Assembly: GCA_964511535.1 (NCBI GenBank)
Contig: CAZEFW010000024.1
Span: forward strand, 1-64,000
DNA from: CAZCFB01 sp964511535
GTDB lineage: Bacteria > Myxococcota_A > Polyangia > GCA-2747355 > CAZCFB01
Reading direction: 5' to 3'
DNA: 64,000 nt
Shown piece by piece: positions 10,076 to 17,640 of the stretch (its first letter is position 1; every line of letters starts with the position of its first letter). A program made the position numbers and the translations under genes. The notes below the pieces were generated by a model. The model was not told the origin of the DNA. It ran no database searches and saw nothing but the letters and a program-made list of their open reading frames with translations.

Positions 10076-12441
10076 GTGACGCCTTGCAGGCAATTCTTCG
10101 CCTTCTGGGCCTTCTGGGCGCATGCGACCTGCGCCGAGGTGCGGGTCATGCACAGCGCGGAGCAGGTGAGGGTCTGGCCAGACGGCACGAACTTGCAGGT
10201 GTTGGTCAGCCAGTTACAGACGCTGTAGCAGGCCAGGGGCGACGGCGGCGGCGGCGGCGGCTTGGGCAGGTTGCACTTCTTGAGCGCCGAACAGCTCTGG
10301 CTCTTCTGGGCGTTCTGGGCGCAGGTCTTGGTCTTGCTGTCGAGCCCCTTGCACCAGTTGAGGCACTGCGGGAAGGCGCTCCACTTGAACAGGCCGCAGT
10401 AGGTGGCGAACATGCACAGCGTGGTGCACCCCTGCAGGCTGATGGTGGTCTTGACCGGCCCGGCGACGTTGTTCTTCTCGTCGGTCTCGCTCACCCACTG
10501 CCACGAGTCAGCGTAGGCGTAGGCGTTGGTCGTGCCGGTGGGCGGGTTGTTGCGCGAGCGCGTGATGGTGCGGCAGGAGCCGGCGTTGAGCACCGGGACG
10601 ATGCTCATCTGTCCGCCGGACTGCTTGGCCTTGGGGGCAGCCGAGAGGTTGTAGTACAGGTCCACGCGGAAGGGAGTGGCCGCCGACTTGCCCTTGTTGC
10701 AGACCACCATGGTGTAGTCCAGCTTGGTGCCGTTCATCTTGGCGCTGAAGCTCTTGAAGTAGAGGTCCGGCTTGTTGGCCGCGCCGCCGACGGTGACCTT
10801 GAGCGGGCCCTTGATGTTGTTCTTCTCGTCGGTCTCCTTGATGTAGTTGCTCGGGTCGACGAAGGCCCAGGAGTTGTAGGTGCCCGTCTTGGTCTGGACC
10901 CTCGTGATGTAGCGGGTGGAGCACTGCTTCGGCTGCAGCACCGCCACGGTGCTGGTGCGGTCCGGCTTGGTGGAGCTGGTGGGCGCGGCGGAGAGGTTGT
11001 AGTACAGCCCGACGCTGGTGGAGCCGGTGGCGCCCGCGCCCACGTTGCACACAGTGATCCGGTAGAGCACCGTGTTGTAGGCGTACGCCTGGTAGGTGAA
11101 TGAGGTGATCTTCAGGTCACCGTTGCTGGTGCCGGAGGTGGAGACAGTCACCGGACCGAAGGCGTTGTTGGTCTCGTCGGTCTCCTTGATCTTGTTGCCG
11201 GTGTCCACGTAGGCCCAGGAGGTGTAGGTGCCCTTGCCCACCCCCGTGCGAATCAGGTCACGCGTGGTGCAGTTGCCCGCCTTGAGCGCGGGGACCGAGC
11301 GGCTGGTGTTGCCCTTGGCGCCGGCCTTGGGCGCGCTCTTCTGGTTGTAATACACGTCCACCTGGCTTGCGGCGGCGTCCACCGTGCCGTTGTTGCAGAC
11401 GGTGACCCGATAGCGCACCGCGGTGGTGCCGAAGATAGTGTAGGTGTAGGTGGACATGCTCTTGATCACCAGGTCCGGACCCTTGACAGGCGGCGGCCCG
11501 GTCTTGACCGTGACCGTCACCGGGCCGGCGACGTTGTTGGTCTCGTTGGCCTCGGCCACGTAGTTGTCCGAGTCGACCTGGACGTACGACTTGTAGGTGC
11601 CGGCCGGGGTGTTCTTGCGGGTGAAGGTGTCGGTGACGCAGGCGCCGGCGGCCAGGCTCTTGTGCTGCTTGAACTGGTTGCCGTACTTCTTGTTGGTCGG
11701 CTTGCTCTTGGGGTTGTAGTAGACGTCCACGTAGAAGTTACCCGAGGCCGCCGCCTTGCCCTGGTTGCAGGTCTTGGCGGTGTAGGTCACGGTGCTGCCG
11801 CTGGCGCTGGCGGTCAGCGTGCTCACCAGATCGGGCTTGGTGGGCTGGGTCAGGCAGCTGCTGTACGGCACGCAAGAGGAGACGCCCTGGCAGATGTAGT
11901 TGGTCAGGCATGTGGTCTGGGCGGCGGGCCACTTGAGGCAGTTGGTCACGCACTGGTTGTAGGTCTCCTTGATCAGGCCGCAGCTGATGAGCACCGTGCA
12001 CATCTGGGTGCAGGTGGGGGAGCAGGGGCCCTGATCCGGCGGGATCGGCATGTCGGGCAGGGGGGGCGCGGTGTCCGAGGGCCAGGGCCACACGTCCGGC
12101 TTGGGGCCGGGACCGTCCGGCAGCGGCGGGACGGTCTGGTCCTGGGGGATCCACGCGTCCGGCACCGGCGGCAGGATGTCGTTGGTGGGCGATAAGTCCG
12201 GCAGCGGGGGCACCAGGTCCGGGGGCTGCGGCCCCTGGTCCGGCGGCGGCGGCAGGTTGTCAGGAAGGATCAGCCCGTCGGGCACGGGGGGAGTCAAATC
12301 CTGGCCTCCTGGCCTGGCGTCGTAGTTGCCCGTGCCCGAGTCGGCGCCGAAGCCTGGCAGGGTTGGCGAACGACCGCAGGCCGCCGCCACGAACGCCAGA
12401 GTGAGGATCGAGGTCCTGATAACCAGACGCTGATAATTCAT
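10060..12441 (-). CDS. Large lipoprotein with CARDB repeats and Cys-rich modules
   Basis: A 793-residue exported lipoprotein (lipobox VAAAC, Cys22). Residues 40-140 form a Pro/Asp-rich stalk. A Cys-rich module (about 140-195) is followed by four CARDB-type immunoglobulin-like repeats (about 200-680), each with a YTAKTCNQG/YRVTVCNNG-like strand, a VDVYYNxxxxP strand and an ETDETNN turn. Two further Cys-rich modules end the protein. The three Cys modules share a spaced C-x3-C...C...C pattern, which suggests internal duplication and disulfide bonds. CARDB domains usually mediate adhesion or protein binding. The ATG follows GGGAG; an upstream GTG at 12492 adds 17 non-signal residues. A perfect 17-bp palindrome lies upstream. 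Confidence 0.8.
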   Translation of the reverse strand: MNYQRLVIRTSILTLAFVAAACGRSPTLPGFGADSGTGNYDARPGGQDLTPPVPDGLILPDNLPPPPDQGPQPPDLVPPLPDLSPTNDILPPVPDAWIPQDQTVPPLPDGPGPKPDVWPWPSDTAPPLPDMPIPPDQGPCSPTCTQMCTVLISCGLIKETYNQCVTNCLKWPAAQTTCLTNYICQGVSSCVPYSSCLTQPTKPDLVSTLTASASGSTVTYTAKTCNQGKAAASGNFYVDVYYNPKSKPTNKKYGNQFKQHKSLAAGACVTDTFTRKNTPAGTYKSYVQVDSDNYVAEANETNNVAGPVTVTVKTGPPPVKGPDLVIKSMSTYTYTIFGTTAVRYRVTVCNNGTVDAAASQVDVYYNQKSAPKAGAKGNTSRSVPALKAGNCTTRDLIRTGVGKGTYTSWAYVDTGNKIKETDETNNAFGPVTVSTSGTSNGDLKITSFTYQAYAYNTVLYRITVCNVGAGATGSTSVGLYYNLSAAPTSSTKPDRTSTVAVLQPKQCSTRYITRVQTKTGTYNSWAFVDPSNYIKETDEKNNIKGPLKVTVGGAANKPDLYFKSFSAKMNGTKLDYTMVVCNKGKSAATPFRVDLYYNLSAAPKAKQSGGQMSIVPVLNAGSCRTITRSRNNPPTGTTNAYAYADSWQWVSETDEKNNVAGPVKTTISLQGCTTLCMFATYCGLFKWSAFPQCLNWCKGLDSKTKTCAQNAQKSQSCSALKKCNLPKPPPPPPSPLACYSVCNWLTNTCKFVPSGQTLTCSALCMTRTSAQVACAQKAQKAKNCLQGVTCLLF

Positions 12442-12482
12442 GCTTTCAATCTCCCGCAGGTTACAGATGCGCTTCGCATGGA

Positions 12483-12505
12483 AAGATACCACACAGATAG
12501 TGTGG
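12483..12505 (-). promoter_or_regulatory. Palindromic site adjoining a -10 box, upstream of the CARDB lipoprotein
   Basis: CCACAC-agata-GTGTGG (12489-12505) is a perfect 6-bp inverted repeat with a 5-bp centre, lying between the divergent genes. On the minus strand it directly abuts a TATCTT hexamer (12483-12488) and fills the 17 bp where a -10/-35 spacer would be; no good -35 follows. This layout is what an activator or repressor operator would look like. The regulator is unknown. Confidence 0.4.
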
Positions 12506-12531
12506 GCTCATCCCGTGGATCGGGGACAGGT

Positions 12532-12560
12532 TTGGCCCGCGCCCGGGAGCCGTGTACAAT
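12532..12560 (+). promoter_or_regulatory. Promoter of the small membrane protein at 12573
   Basis: TTGGCC (12532-12537) and TACAAT (12555-12560) are separated by 17 bp. The -10 ends only 12 bases before the ATG, so the leader would be about six nucleotides and no ribosome binding site is present. Confidence 0.5.
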
Positions 12561-12572
12561 GCGGATCCACCC

Positions 12573-12803
12573 ATGAACGAGGAAAAAAGCGGCTTCCTGC
12601 GATCCTATTCGCTGGGCTTCGGCATCGGCTGCGTCCTGGTGATCATGTACCTGGCGACGCTGACCCTGCTCGGCCGTGAGTCGCCGCGCTTCCTGACGGA
12701 GCCCCGCCCCGCTGCCCGCGAGGCGCCCGGGCCGCGCCCCTTGCAGGAGCCGCCACCGCCCCCGGAGCACTACGCGGGGCCGGGCGGCCAGCCGCCCTGG
12801 TAG
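12573..12803 (+). CDS. Small single-pass membrane protein, Pro-rich tail
   Basis: A 76-residue protein: a short charged N-terminus (MNEEKSGFLRSY), one transmembrane helix (about residues 15-37, GFGIGCVLVIMYLATLTLL) and a Pro-rich tail ending PPEHYAGPGGQPPW. No family recognised. It is preceded by a good promoter with an almost absent leader. It is transcribed away from the CARDB lipoprotein and shares the intervening palindrome. Coding status rests on the promoter, the helix and the amphipathic composition, so confidence is moderate. Confidence 0.6.
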   Translation: MNEEKSGFLRSYSLGFGIGCVLVIMYLATLTLLGRESPRFLTEPRPAAREAPGPRPLQEPPPPPEHYAGPGGQPPW

Positions 12804-13002
12804 TCCCAGCTCCGGACCGCGCTCACTGACCGGGATTCAGGCCCGGCGGCGCGGCAACAAAAGACATGGCTCAGGCATGGTTTAGCCGCTATCTTTCAAT
12901 CCACCCTGACGCGCCGCGGAGCGCCCATCGTCTGCAGACAGGGCCTCGAATACCCATCAGGCGCGGTTGGGGACATGTACACGAGCACAAGGAGAGACCA
13001 AG
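12804..13002. other. 199-bp intergenic region, nothing definite
   Basis: This gap must carry the promoter of the gene at 13003. A TATCTT at about 12890 is the only plausible -10 and has no convincing -35. No repeat or structure stood out. Confidence 0.4.
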
Positions 13003-13455
13003 GTGAAGCAGCTGAGCGACCTGACCCAGGACCAGGGCAAGCGGACAGCGGTGATCAGCGACTGCGTACAGCTGATCCATGACGAGGTGAAATCCAAAAG
13101 GGGGCTGACCGGTGTGGCGGTCAAGGCGGCCTTCAAGGTGGTCAACGCCATCAAGCCGGGCATGATCCAGGACTCGGTGCACCACTTGCTCGACGACTTC
13201 GTCGGCAAGCTCCAGCCCTTCTTCGAGCAGTACCAGCAGCAGGGATCCAGCGGCACCATGTCCGCCTTCCTCGGCGGCAGGGCCGGCGACGTGGCCGAGA
13301 GCCTGCTCTCCATCACCGACGCCCGCGCGCGCAACGCCAGCAACAAGACGCTGGTCAAGGCCTACAACGGCCTGCGCCCCAAGGGCAAGATGCATGTCGA
13401 GGCGGCAGCCCCCGGCATCGGCCGCGTGCTGGACAAGCACATCGGCAGCCTGTAG
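13003..13455 (+). CDS. Conserved hypothetical protein, DUF6918-like
   Basis: A 150-residue soluble protein that appears wholly alpha-helical. It begins MKQLSDLTQDQGKRTAV from a GTG that has AAGGAG eight bases upstream. The arrangement LIHDEVKSKRGLTGVAVKAA, then VVNAIKPGMIQDSVHHLLDDF and KLQPFFEQY resembles the uncharacterised DUF6918 family as I remember it; this match is from memory and should be verified. No signal peptide or membrane segment. It is monocistronic, with repeats after it. Confidence 0.7.
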   Translation: MKQLSDLTQDQGKRTAVISDCVQLIHDEVKSKRGLTGVAVKAAFKVVNAIKPGMIQDSVHHLLDDFVGKLQPFFEQYQQQGSSGTMSAFLGGRAGDVAESLLSITDARARNASNKTLVKAYNGLRPKGKMHVEAAAPGIGRVLDKHIGSL

Positions 13456-13546
13456 CGGCTCCCGCTCCAGGCCAAAGCTCACTCCATTCTGGTTATAGCG
13501 CCCGCCGGGTCAGGGCCGCGCCCTTACCTCCAGATATGCGCTCTCC

Positions 13547-13591
13547 ATTCTGGCATTCTGGCATTCTGGCATCCTGGCATCCTGGCATTCC
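13547..13591 (+). repeat. 8-bp tandem repeat (ATTCTGGC)
   Basis: Five octamers run from 13547: three ATTCTGGC, then two ATCCTGGC, then a partial ATTCC. The array sits between the genes ending at 13455 and starting at 13629. It differs in period and sequence from the heptamer family but occupies a similar position behind a gene. Confidence 0.8.
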
Positions 13592-13628
13592 AACGGCAGC
13601 CGCGACGCCCACGCGCTAAGATAGGCCC

Positions 13629-14339
13629 ATGACCCCCCAGCCCGACTGGGTCCTCGTGGGGATCCTATCGCTGCTCATGGTGCCTGCCGCGTGGCTGGCG
13701 CGCGGCGGCCTGGTTGGTATGGCTGACGCCATGCGCGGCGTGCTCGGCGCACTGTCGCCTCGCACCGAGGGCTTCGACCAGCTGCCCGAGGGGCGCGTGG
13801 CCCTGCGCGGCGCGGTGGTGGCCATCGACCCCATCGTCTCGCCCGAGACCGGCCGCAGGGGCGTCTACCTGACCTACACCGCAGATCGGTGGGGGGCCAG
13901 CGTGCCCATGGGCCGCCTGGGCGGCCAGTGGCTGCGAGCGGAGGCATCCGAGGAGGCCGCGCCGTTCGAGCTCACCGACGGAAAGTCGGCGGTGCTCGTG
14001 GAGCCAGAGGGGGCCAGCTTCGAGCTGCCGCGAGACCAGGTGGTCCGTCGCGAGCAGCAGGACGGGACGTTCATCCGCTACCAGGAGGGCATGCTCGAGG
14101 AGGGGGATGAGGTGCTGGTGGTGGGCACCGCCCGGCTGGTGGGCGGCTTCGAGCCGTCCGAGCTGTACCGCGGGCACAACTACCGCGTGGTGGTGTGCGC
14201 CGCCGGTGGGGCGCTCATGATCCGGCGGGCCAGAGGGCAGGCCGGGCGCGGGGCTGTGGACCTCTGGTGGCGGGTGGCCCGGCTGGTGCCGGCGGCGGGG
14301 TTGCTGGTGTTCCTGGTCAGGGCGCTGGGGTGGTACTGA
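13629..14339 (+). CDS. Membrane protein with GIDE-like domain
   Basis: A 236-residue protein with an N-terminal transmembrane helix (about residues 8-25), a soluble beta-rich middle and a C-terminal helix (about 210-232). The middle has the arrangement RVALRGAVVAIDP, then FIRYQEGMLEEGDEVLVVGTA, which resembles the GIDE domain of MULAN-type E3 ligases. No RING finger is present, as is usual for prokaryotic members. Function unknown. The stop codon TGA forms part of the left arm of the inverted-repeat element at 14338-14450. Confidence 0.65.
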   Translation: MTPQPDWVLVGILSLLMVPAAWLARGGLVGMADAMRGVLGALSPRTEGFDQLPEGRVALRGAVVAIDPIVSPETGRRGVYLTYTADRWGASVPMGRLGGQWLRAEASEEAAPFELTDGKSAVLVEPEGASFELPRDQVVRREQQDGTFIRYQEGMLEEGDEVLVVGTARLVGGFEPSELYRGHNYRVVVCAAGGALMIRRARGQAGRGAVDLWWRVARLVPAAGLLVFLVRALGWY

Positions 14340-14450
14340 CCCGAAACATACTTCCAGAGAGCAAGTAGACGCGGCATCCTGCCGCGTTCCATGGCGGCCC
14401 TCCTGCAAATGAAAGCGGCGAGACGCCGCTTCTACCGCCCGTTTCGGGTC
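14338..14450. repeat. 113-bp element with 10-bp terminal inverted repeats and two internal hairpins
   Basis: GACCCGAAAC (14338-14347) is repeated in inverted form as GTTTCGGGTC (14441-14450). Inside lie CGCGGCA-tcc-TGCCGCG (14370-14386) and AAGCGGCG-aga-CGCCGCTT (14413-14431), both triloop hairpins. The left end overlaps the stop codon of the upstream gene. It could be a small mobile repeat (MITE/REP-like) or a bidirectional terminator between convergent genes; no transposase is present. Confidence 0.65.
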
Positions 14451-14488
14451 TGAAAGATCCGCCTCTCAGGCGGGGGCGGGCCGGTCGC

Positions 14489-16270
14489 TTACAGCAGCGA
14501 CTGGCGCTCCAGCGAACCGCAGGCCTTGTACTGGGGCAGGGCGCCGTCCTTCTTGTTCTGCACGTAGCCAGGGGTCACCAGCATGCGAGTGTTGACCTGC
14601 ACGCGGCCCGCGTCGGCCACGTCCTTGCAGCGCCGGGCCATGTACTGGCGCAGCAGCTCGCCTGCCTTGGCGTCGAGGAAGGTCTCGGTCAGGTCGGCCT
14701 TGTTCTTGGTCCAATCGCCCATGTCGGCGTCGGTGCGGTGCTTGACCGCCACCAGGTAGATCATCTCACCCACCTCGAACGGCTTGTCGGCGACCTCGCC
14801 CTCCTTGAGCTTGAACGCCGCCGCGGCCAGCTCCTTGGAGACACCGATGCCGGGCACCAGGTTCTGGCCGCTGCGGGTGAAGGCGGTGGTGGCCTTGAGC
14901 TCCAGCGGGCTCTTTTTGGGCTCGGCGGGGGCTGCCTCTTCGGTGGCCTCGTCGGTGGCCTCGGCCGTGGCCTCCTCCGGCTTCTTGTCCTCGCCGTCCT
15001 CGGCCGCGTCCTTGGTCTCCACCTTCTCGTCGCCCTTCTTCAGCTCGTCGTCGTCGCCGGCCGCCTTGTCCGCCTCGGTGGTGAACAGCTTCTCCAGCTT
15101 CACCCCGCCGCGGGCCTTCTTGATGAACGCAGCCGCGTCCGCGCGGGCCAGGGTGAGCGCCTTGTCGGTGGCGAACAGCTGCTCGGCGATCTCGTCCTGC
15201 ACCTGCTCCAGCTTCAGATCGCCCTTGCGCCGGCCGAGCACCTTGAACAGCACGAAGCTGTCCTTCTCCTCGGTCAGCTCGGAGACGGCGCCTTCCTTGA
15301 CCTTGGTCACCTGCGCCGTGGACTTCTCGCCCAGGCCCGGGCTGTCCTCGTTGCGCCAGCCGAGCACCCCGCCCTTCGAGGCGTAGTCGGCGTCGTCGGA
15401 GCCTTCCCTGGCCACGGCGCCGAAGTCCTCGCCGCCCGCCACGCGCTTGGCCAGCGCCTCGGCCCTGGCCTTGGCCTCGGCCTTCTTGTCTTCGCTTGCG
15501 AACTTGACCGTGATCGCCTGCAGCTTGACCTGAGCCGGCAGCTTCTCGTAGGCGGTCTTGTTGGTCTCGTAGTACTCCTCGATCTCCTTCTTCTTCTTGC
15601 CGATGAACGCCTTGAGCTCGTCAGCCGTGGGCACCACCTTCGCGCGGTAGTCGCTGGGCGGGAAGGCCACGTATGACAGCTCGACCTTGGTGTTCTTGTG
15701 CACGAAGTCCTGCTTGACCTCCTCCTCGGAGGCCTTGACCGAGTCGCGGTAGAGGCGGCGGATCTTCTCGGCCAGCAGCTCACGGCGCTGCTGGGCCTTG
15801 AACTTCTTGACCGTCAAGCCCCAGCGGTAGCGTACCCAGCGGGAGAAGCGCGAGTAGTCGAACGTCCCGTCCTCGTCCAGGATCAACGGCTGGGCCTGGC
15901 CCAGGTTGACGAACCGCCCCTTGACGATCATGTCGTTGATCTCCTCGTCAGGGATGCGGAAGCCCTTGGCCAGGGCGTCCTCCGCCATCAGCTCCCGGAC
16001 GATGAGCTGGTCCATGATCCGGCCCCGCACCCGCACCATGAGCGGTTCAGGCAGGCTGGCGAACCGCTGCAGCACCCCCGACGCGCTGATGGCGTAGTTG
16101 AAGGTGCTGGGGCTGATCTTGGTGCCCTGGACTATCCCCGCGGAGACCGTGGCGGATCCGCAGCCCGCCGACTGGGGGCCGAAGTTCACCACGAACACAG
16201 CGATGATGATGCCGAAGAAGATGTAGATGATGAATGAGCGCGAGTGCTTGCGCATCGCATCGAGTAACAT
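14489..16270 (-). CDS. PpiD/SurA-like peptidyl-prolyl isomerase, membrane-anchored
   Basis: A 593-residue periplasmic folding factor anchored by one N-terminal helix (about residues 12-30, FIIYIFFGIIIAVFVVNFG). A SurA-N-like chaperone region follows (about 40-230), then a parvulin domain (about 235-350, with GGEDFGAVAREGSDD and GGVLGWRNEDSPGLG). An acidic Ala/Glu-rich linker (about 410-460) leads to a second, weaker parvulin-like segment (VKHRTDADM). It presumably assists outer-membrane and envelope protein folding at the Sec exit, as PpiD does. The ATG has GGAG seven bases upstream. It is divergent from mreB across a repeat-rich gap. Confidence 0.88.
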   Translation of the reverse strand: MLLDAMRKHSRSFIIYIFFGIIIAVFVVNFGPQSAGCGSATVSAGIVQGTKISPSTFNYAISASGVLQRFASLPEPLMVRVRGRIMDQLIVRELMAEDALAKGFRIPDEEINDMIVKGRFVNLGQAQPLILDEDGTFDYSRFSRWVRYRWGLTVKKFKAQQRRELLAEKIRRLYRDSVKASEEEVKQDFVHKNTKVELSYVAFPPSDYRAKVVPTADELKAFIGKKKKEIEEYYETNKTAYEKLPAQVKLQAITVKFASEDKKAEAKARAEALAKRVAGGEDFGAVAREGSDDADYASKGGVLGWRNEDSPGLGEKSTAQVTKVKEGAVSELTEEKDSFVLFKVLGRRKGDLKLEQVQDEIAEQLFATDKALTLARADAAAFIKKARGGVKLEKLFTTEADKAAGDDDELKKGDEKVETKDAAEDGEDKKPEEATAEATDEATEEAAPAEPKKSPLELKATTAFTRSGQNLVPGIGVSKELAAAAFKLKEGEVADKPFEVGEMIYLVAVKHRTDADMGDWTKNKADLTETFLDAKAGELLRQYMARRCKDVADAGRVQVNTRMLVTPGYVQNKKDGALPQYKACGSLERQSLL

Positions 16271-16347
16271 TTTTTCACTCCAGATCCCCCACCAAAGGGG
16301 GTCGAAAGACGGAGCAATCTACCAGAACAGTGGGGTCGGTTCAACTG

Positions 16348-16389
16348 CCTGGCGTTGGGCGCTCCGCGCCTGGCGTTGGGCGCTTCGCG
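16348..16389 (+). repeat. 21-bp direct repeat, two copies
   Basis: CCTGGCGTTGGGCGCTCCGCG (16348-16368) recurs with one change at 16369-16389. Each copy together with the next CC forms the triloop hairpin GGCGC-tcc/ttc-GCGCC, the same core as in the hairpins behind rpoC and lon. Confidence 0.8.
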
Positions 16390-16406
16390 CCTGCAAATGC
16401 AGTAGC

Positions 16407-16498
16407 AGCGACCGAAGGGAGCGAACGCCAGCGACCGCAGGGAGCGAACGCCAGCGACCGCAGGGAGCGAACGCCAGCGACCGCAGGGAGCGAACGCC
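16407..16498 (+). repeat. 23-bp direct repeat, four copies
   Basis: Four tandem units of AGCGACCGCAGGGAGCGAACGCC-type sequence start at 16407, 16430, 16453 and 16476; the first has A for C at one position. A closely related sequence (AGCGAACGCCAGCGACCG) recurs behind gmhA at about 46028. Confidence 0.85.
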
Positions 16499-16592
16499 AG
16501 CGAAGCCCATGGGGCTAGCGTCAGGAATTGGTAAGTGATATTAAGGGGGGCTACTGAGCCGGCGTCACGCGCCCGGCTCTCACGGGTATCGG

Positions 16593-17627
16593 ATGCTTTT
16601 CGACTGGATCTACGGCCTGTTCTCAAACGACATGGCCATCGACCTCGGTACGGCCACCACCCTGACCTATGTCAAGGGCAGGGGCATAGTGAGCCATGAA
16701 CCCTCGGTGGTGGCCGTGCAGAAGAACGGCGGCGGCTCCAACCGCGTGCTGGCGGTTGGCACCGAGGCCAAGGAGATGCTCGGCCGCACCCCCGGTAACA
16801 TCGTCGCCATCCGGCCCATGAAGGACGGCGTCATCGCCGACTTCGAGGTGACCGAGGCGATGTTGCGTTACTTCATCACCCGCGCGCACAACCGCAAGAC
16901 CCTGGTGCGCCCGCGCATCATCATCTGCGTCCCCTCCGGCATCACGGAGGTGGAGAAGCGCGCCGTGCGAGACTCGGCCCTGGCGGCCAGCGCCCGGGAG
17001 GTCTACCTCATCGAGGAGCCCATGGCCGCGGCCATCGGCGCCGGGCTGCCCATCACCGAGCCGAGCGGCAACATGATCGTGGACATCGGCGGGGGCACCA
17101 CCGAGGTGGCGGTGATCTCCCTGGCGGGAATCGTGTACGCCAAGTCGGTGCGGACGGCGGGCGACAAGATGGACGACGCCATCATTCAGCACATGAAGCG
17201 CAAGTACAACCTGCTCATCGGGGAGCGCACCGCCGAACAGATCAAGAAGACCCTGGGCAACGCCTACCCTCCGGACGAGACCCTCACCATGGAGGTCAAG
17301 GGCCGGGACCTGGTGGCAGGCGTACCCAAGACCATCGTCACCAACAGCGACGAGATCCGCGAGTCGCTGGCCGAGCCGATCAACGCCATCGTGGAGGCAG
17401 TGCAGGGCGTGCTGGAGCGCACGCCCCCGGAGCTGAGCGCGGACATCGTGGACAAGGGCATCGTGCTCACCGGCGGCGGCGCTCAGCTCAAGAACCTGGA
17501 CGTGCTGCTGCGGGAGGAGACCGGCCTGCCTGTGATGCTCTCGGACGATCCAGAGTCGGCGGTGGTGCTCGGAACCGGCAAGGCGCTGGACGAGCTGAAG
17601 CTGCTCCGTGAAGTGACCATTAACTGA
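16593..17627 (+). CDS. mreB: Rod shape-determining protein MreB
   Basis: Bacterial actin homologue (344 residues, usual length) that directs lateral wall synthesis. It opens with the typical amphipathic membrane-binding N-terminus (MLFDWIYGLFSNDMAIDLG), followed by the actin-fold ATP site: phosphate-1 AIDLGTATT, phosphate-2 IVDIGGGTTEVAVIS and adenosine motif GIVLTGGGAQL. First gene of a five-gene rod operon. No good ribosome site precedes the ATG, but the start matches homologues well. Confidence 0.97.
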   Translation: MLFDWIYGLFSNDMAIDLGTATTLTYVKGRGIVSHEPSVVAVQKNGGGSNRVLAVGTEAKEMLGRTPGNIVAIRPMKDGVIADFEVTEAMLRYFITRAHNRKTLVRPRIIICVPSGITEVEKRAVRDSALAASAREVYLIEEPMAAAIGAGLPITEPSGNMIVDIGGGTTEVAVISLAGIVYAKSVRTAGDKMDDAIIQHMKRKYNLLIGERTAEQIKKTLGNAYPPDETLTMEVKGRDLVAGVPKTIVTNSDEIRESLAEPINAIVEAVQGVLERTPPELSADIVDKGIVLTGGGAQLKNLDVLLREETGLPVMLSDDPESAVVLGTGKALDELKLLREVTIN

Positions 17628-17640
17628 GGACGGACCGCCC

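Larger units (their letters stand above)
16271..16592. other. 322-bp divergent intergenic region of ppiD-like and mreB, repeat-rich
   Basis: No credible gene is present; frames open on both strands are translations of the repeats. The centre is filled by a 21-bp and a 23-bp tandem repeat. The mreB-proximal 80 bases (16511-16592) must hold the mreB promoter; TTGGTA at about 16526 is a possible -35 without a good -10. Confidence 0.7.

Noticed and set aside
12804..13002. Possible small RNA in the gap
   Set aside because: No stem followed by a T run and no matched promoter were found.
16319..16538. Open frames on both strands giving RSLRSLAFAPCGRW-type peptides
   Set aside because: They are translations of the 23-bp repeat in its different frames; no ribosome site and no start context.
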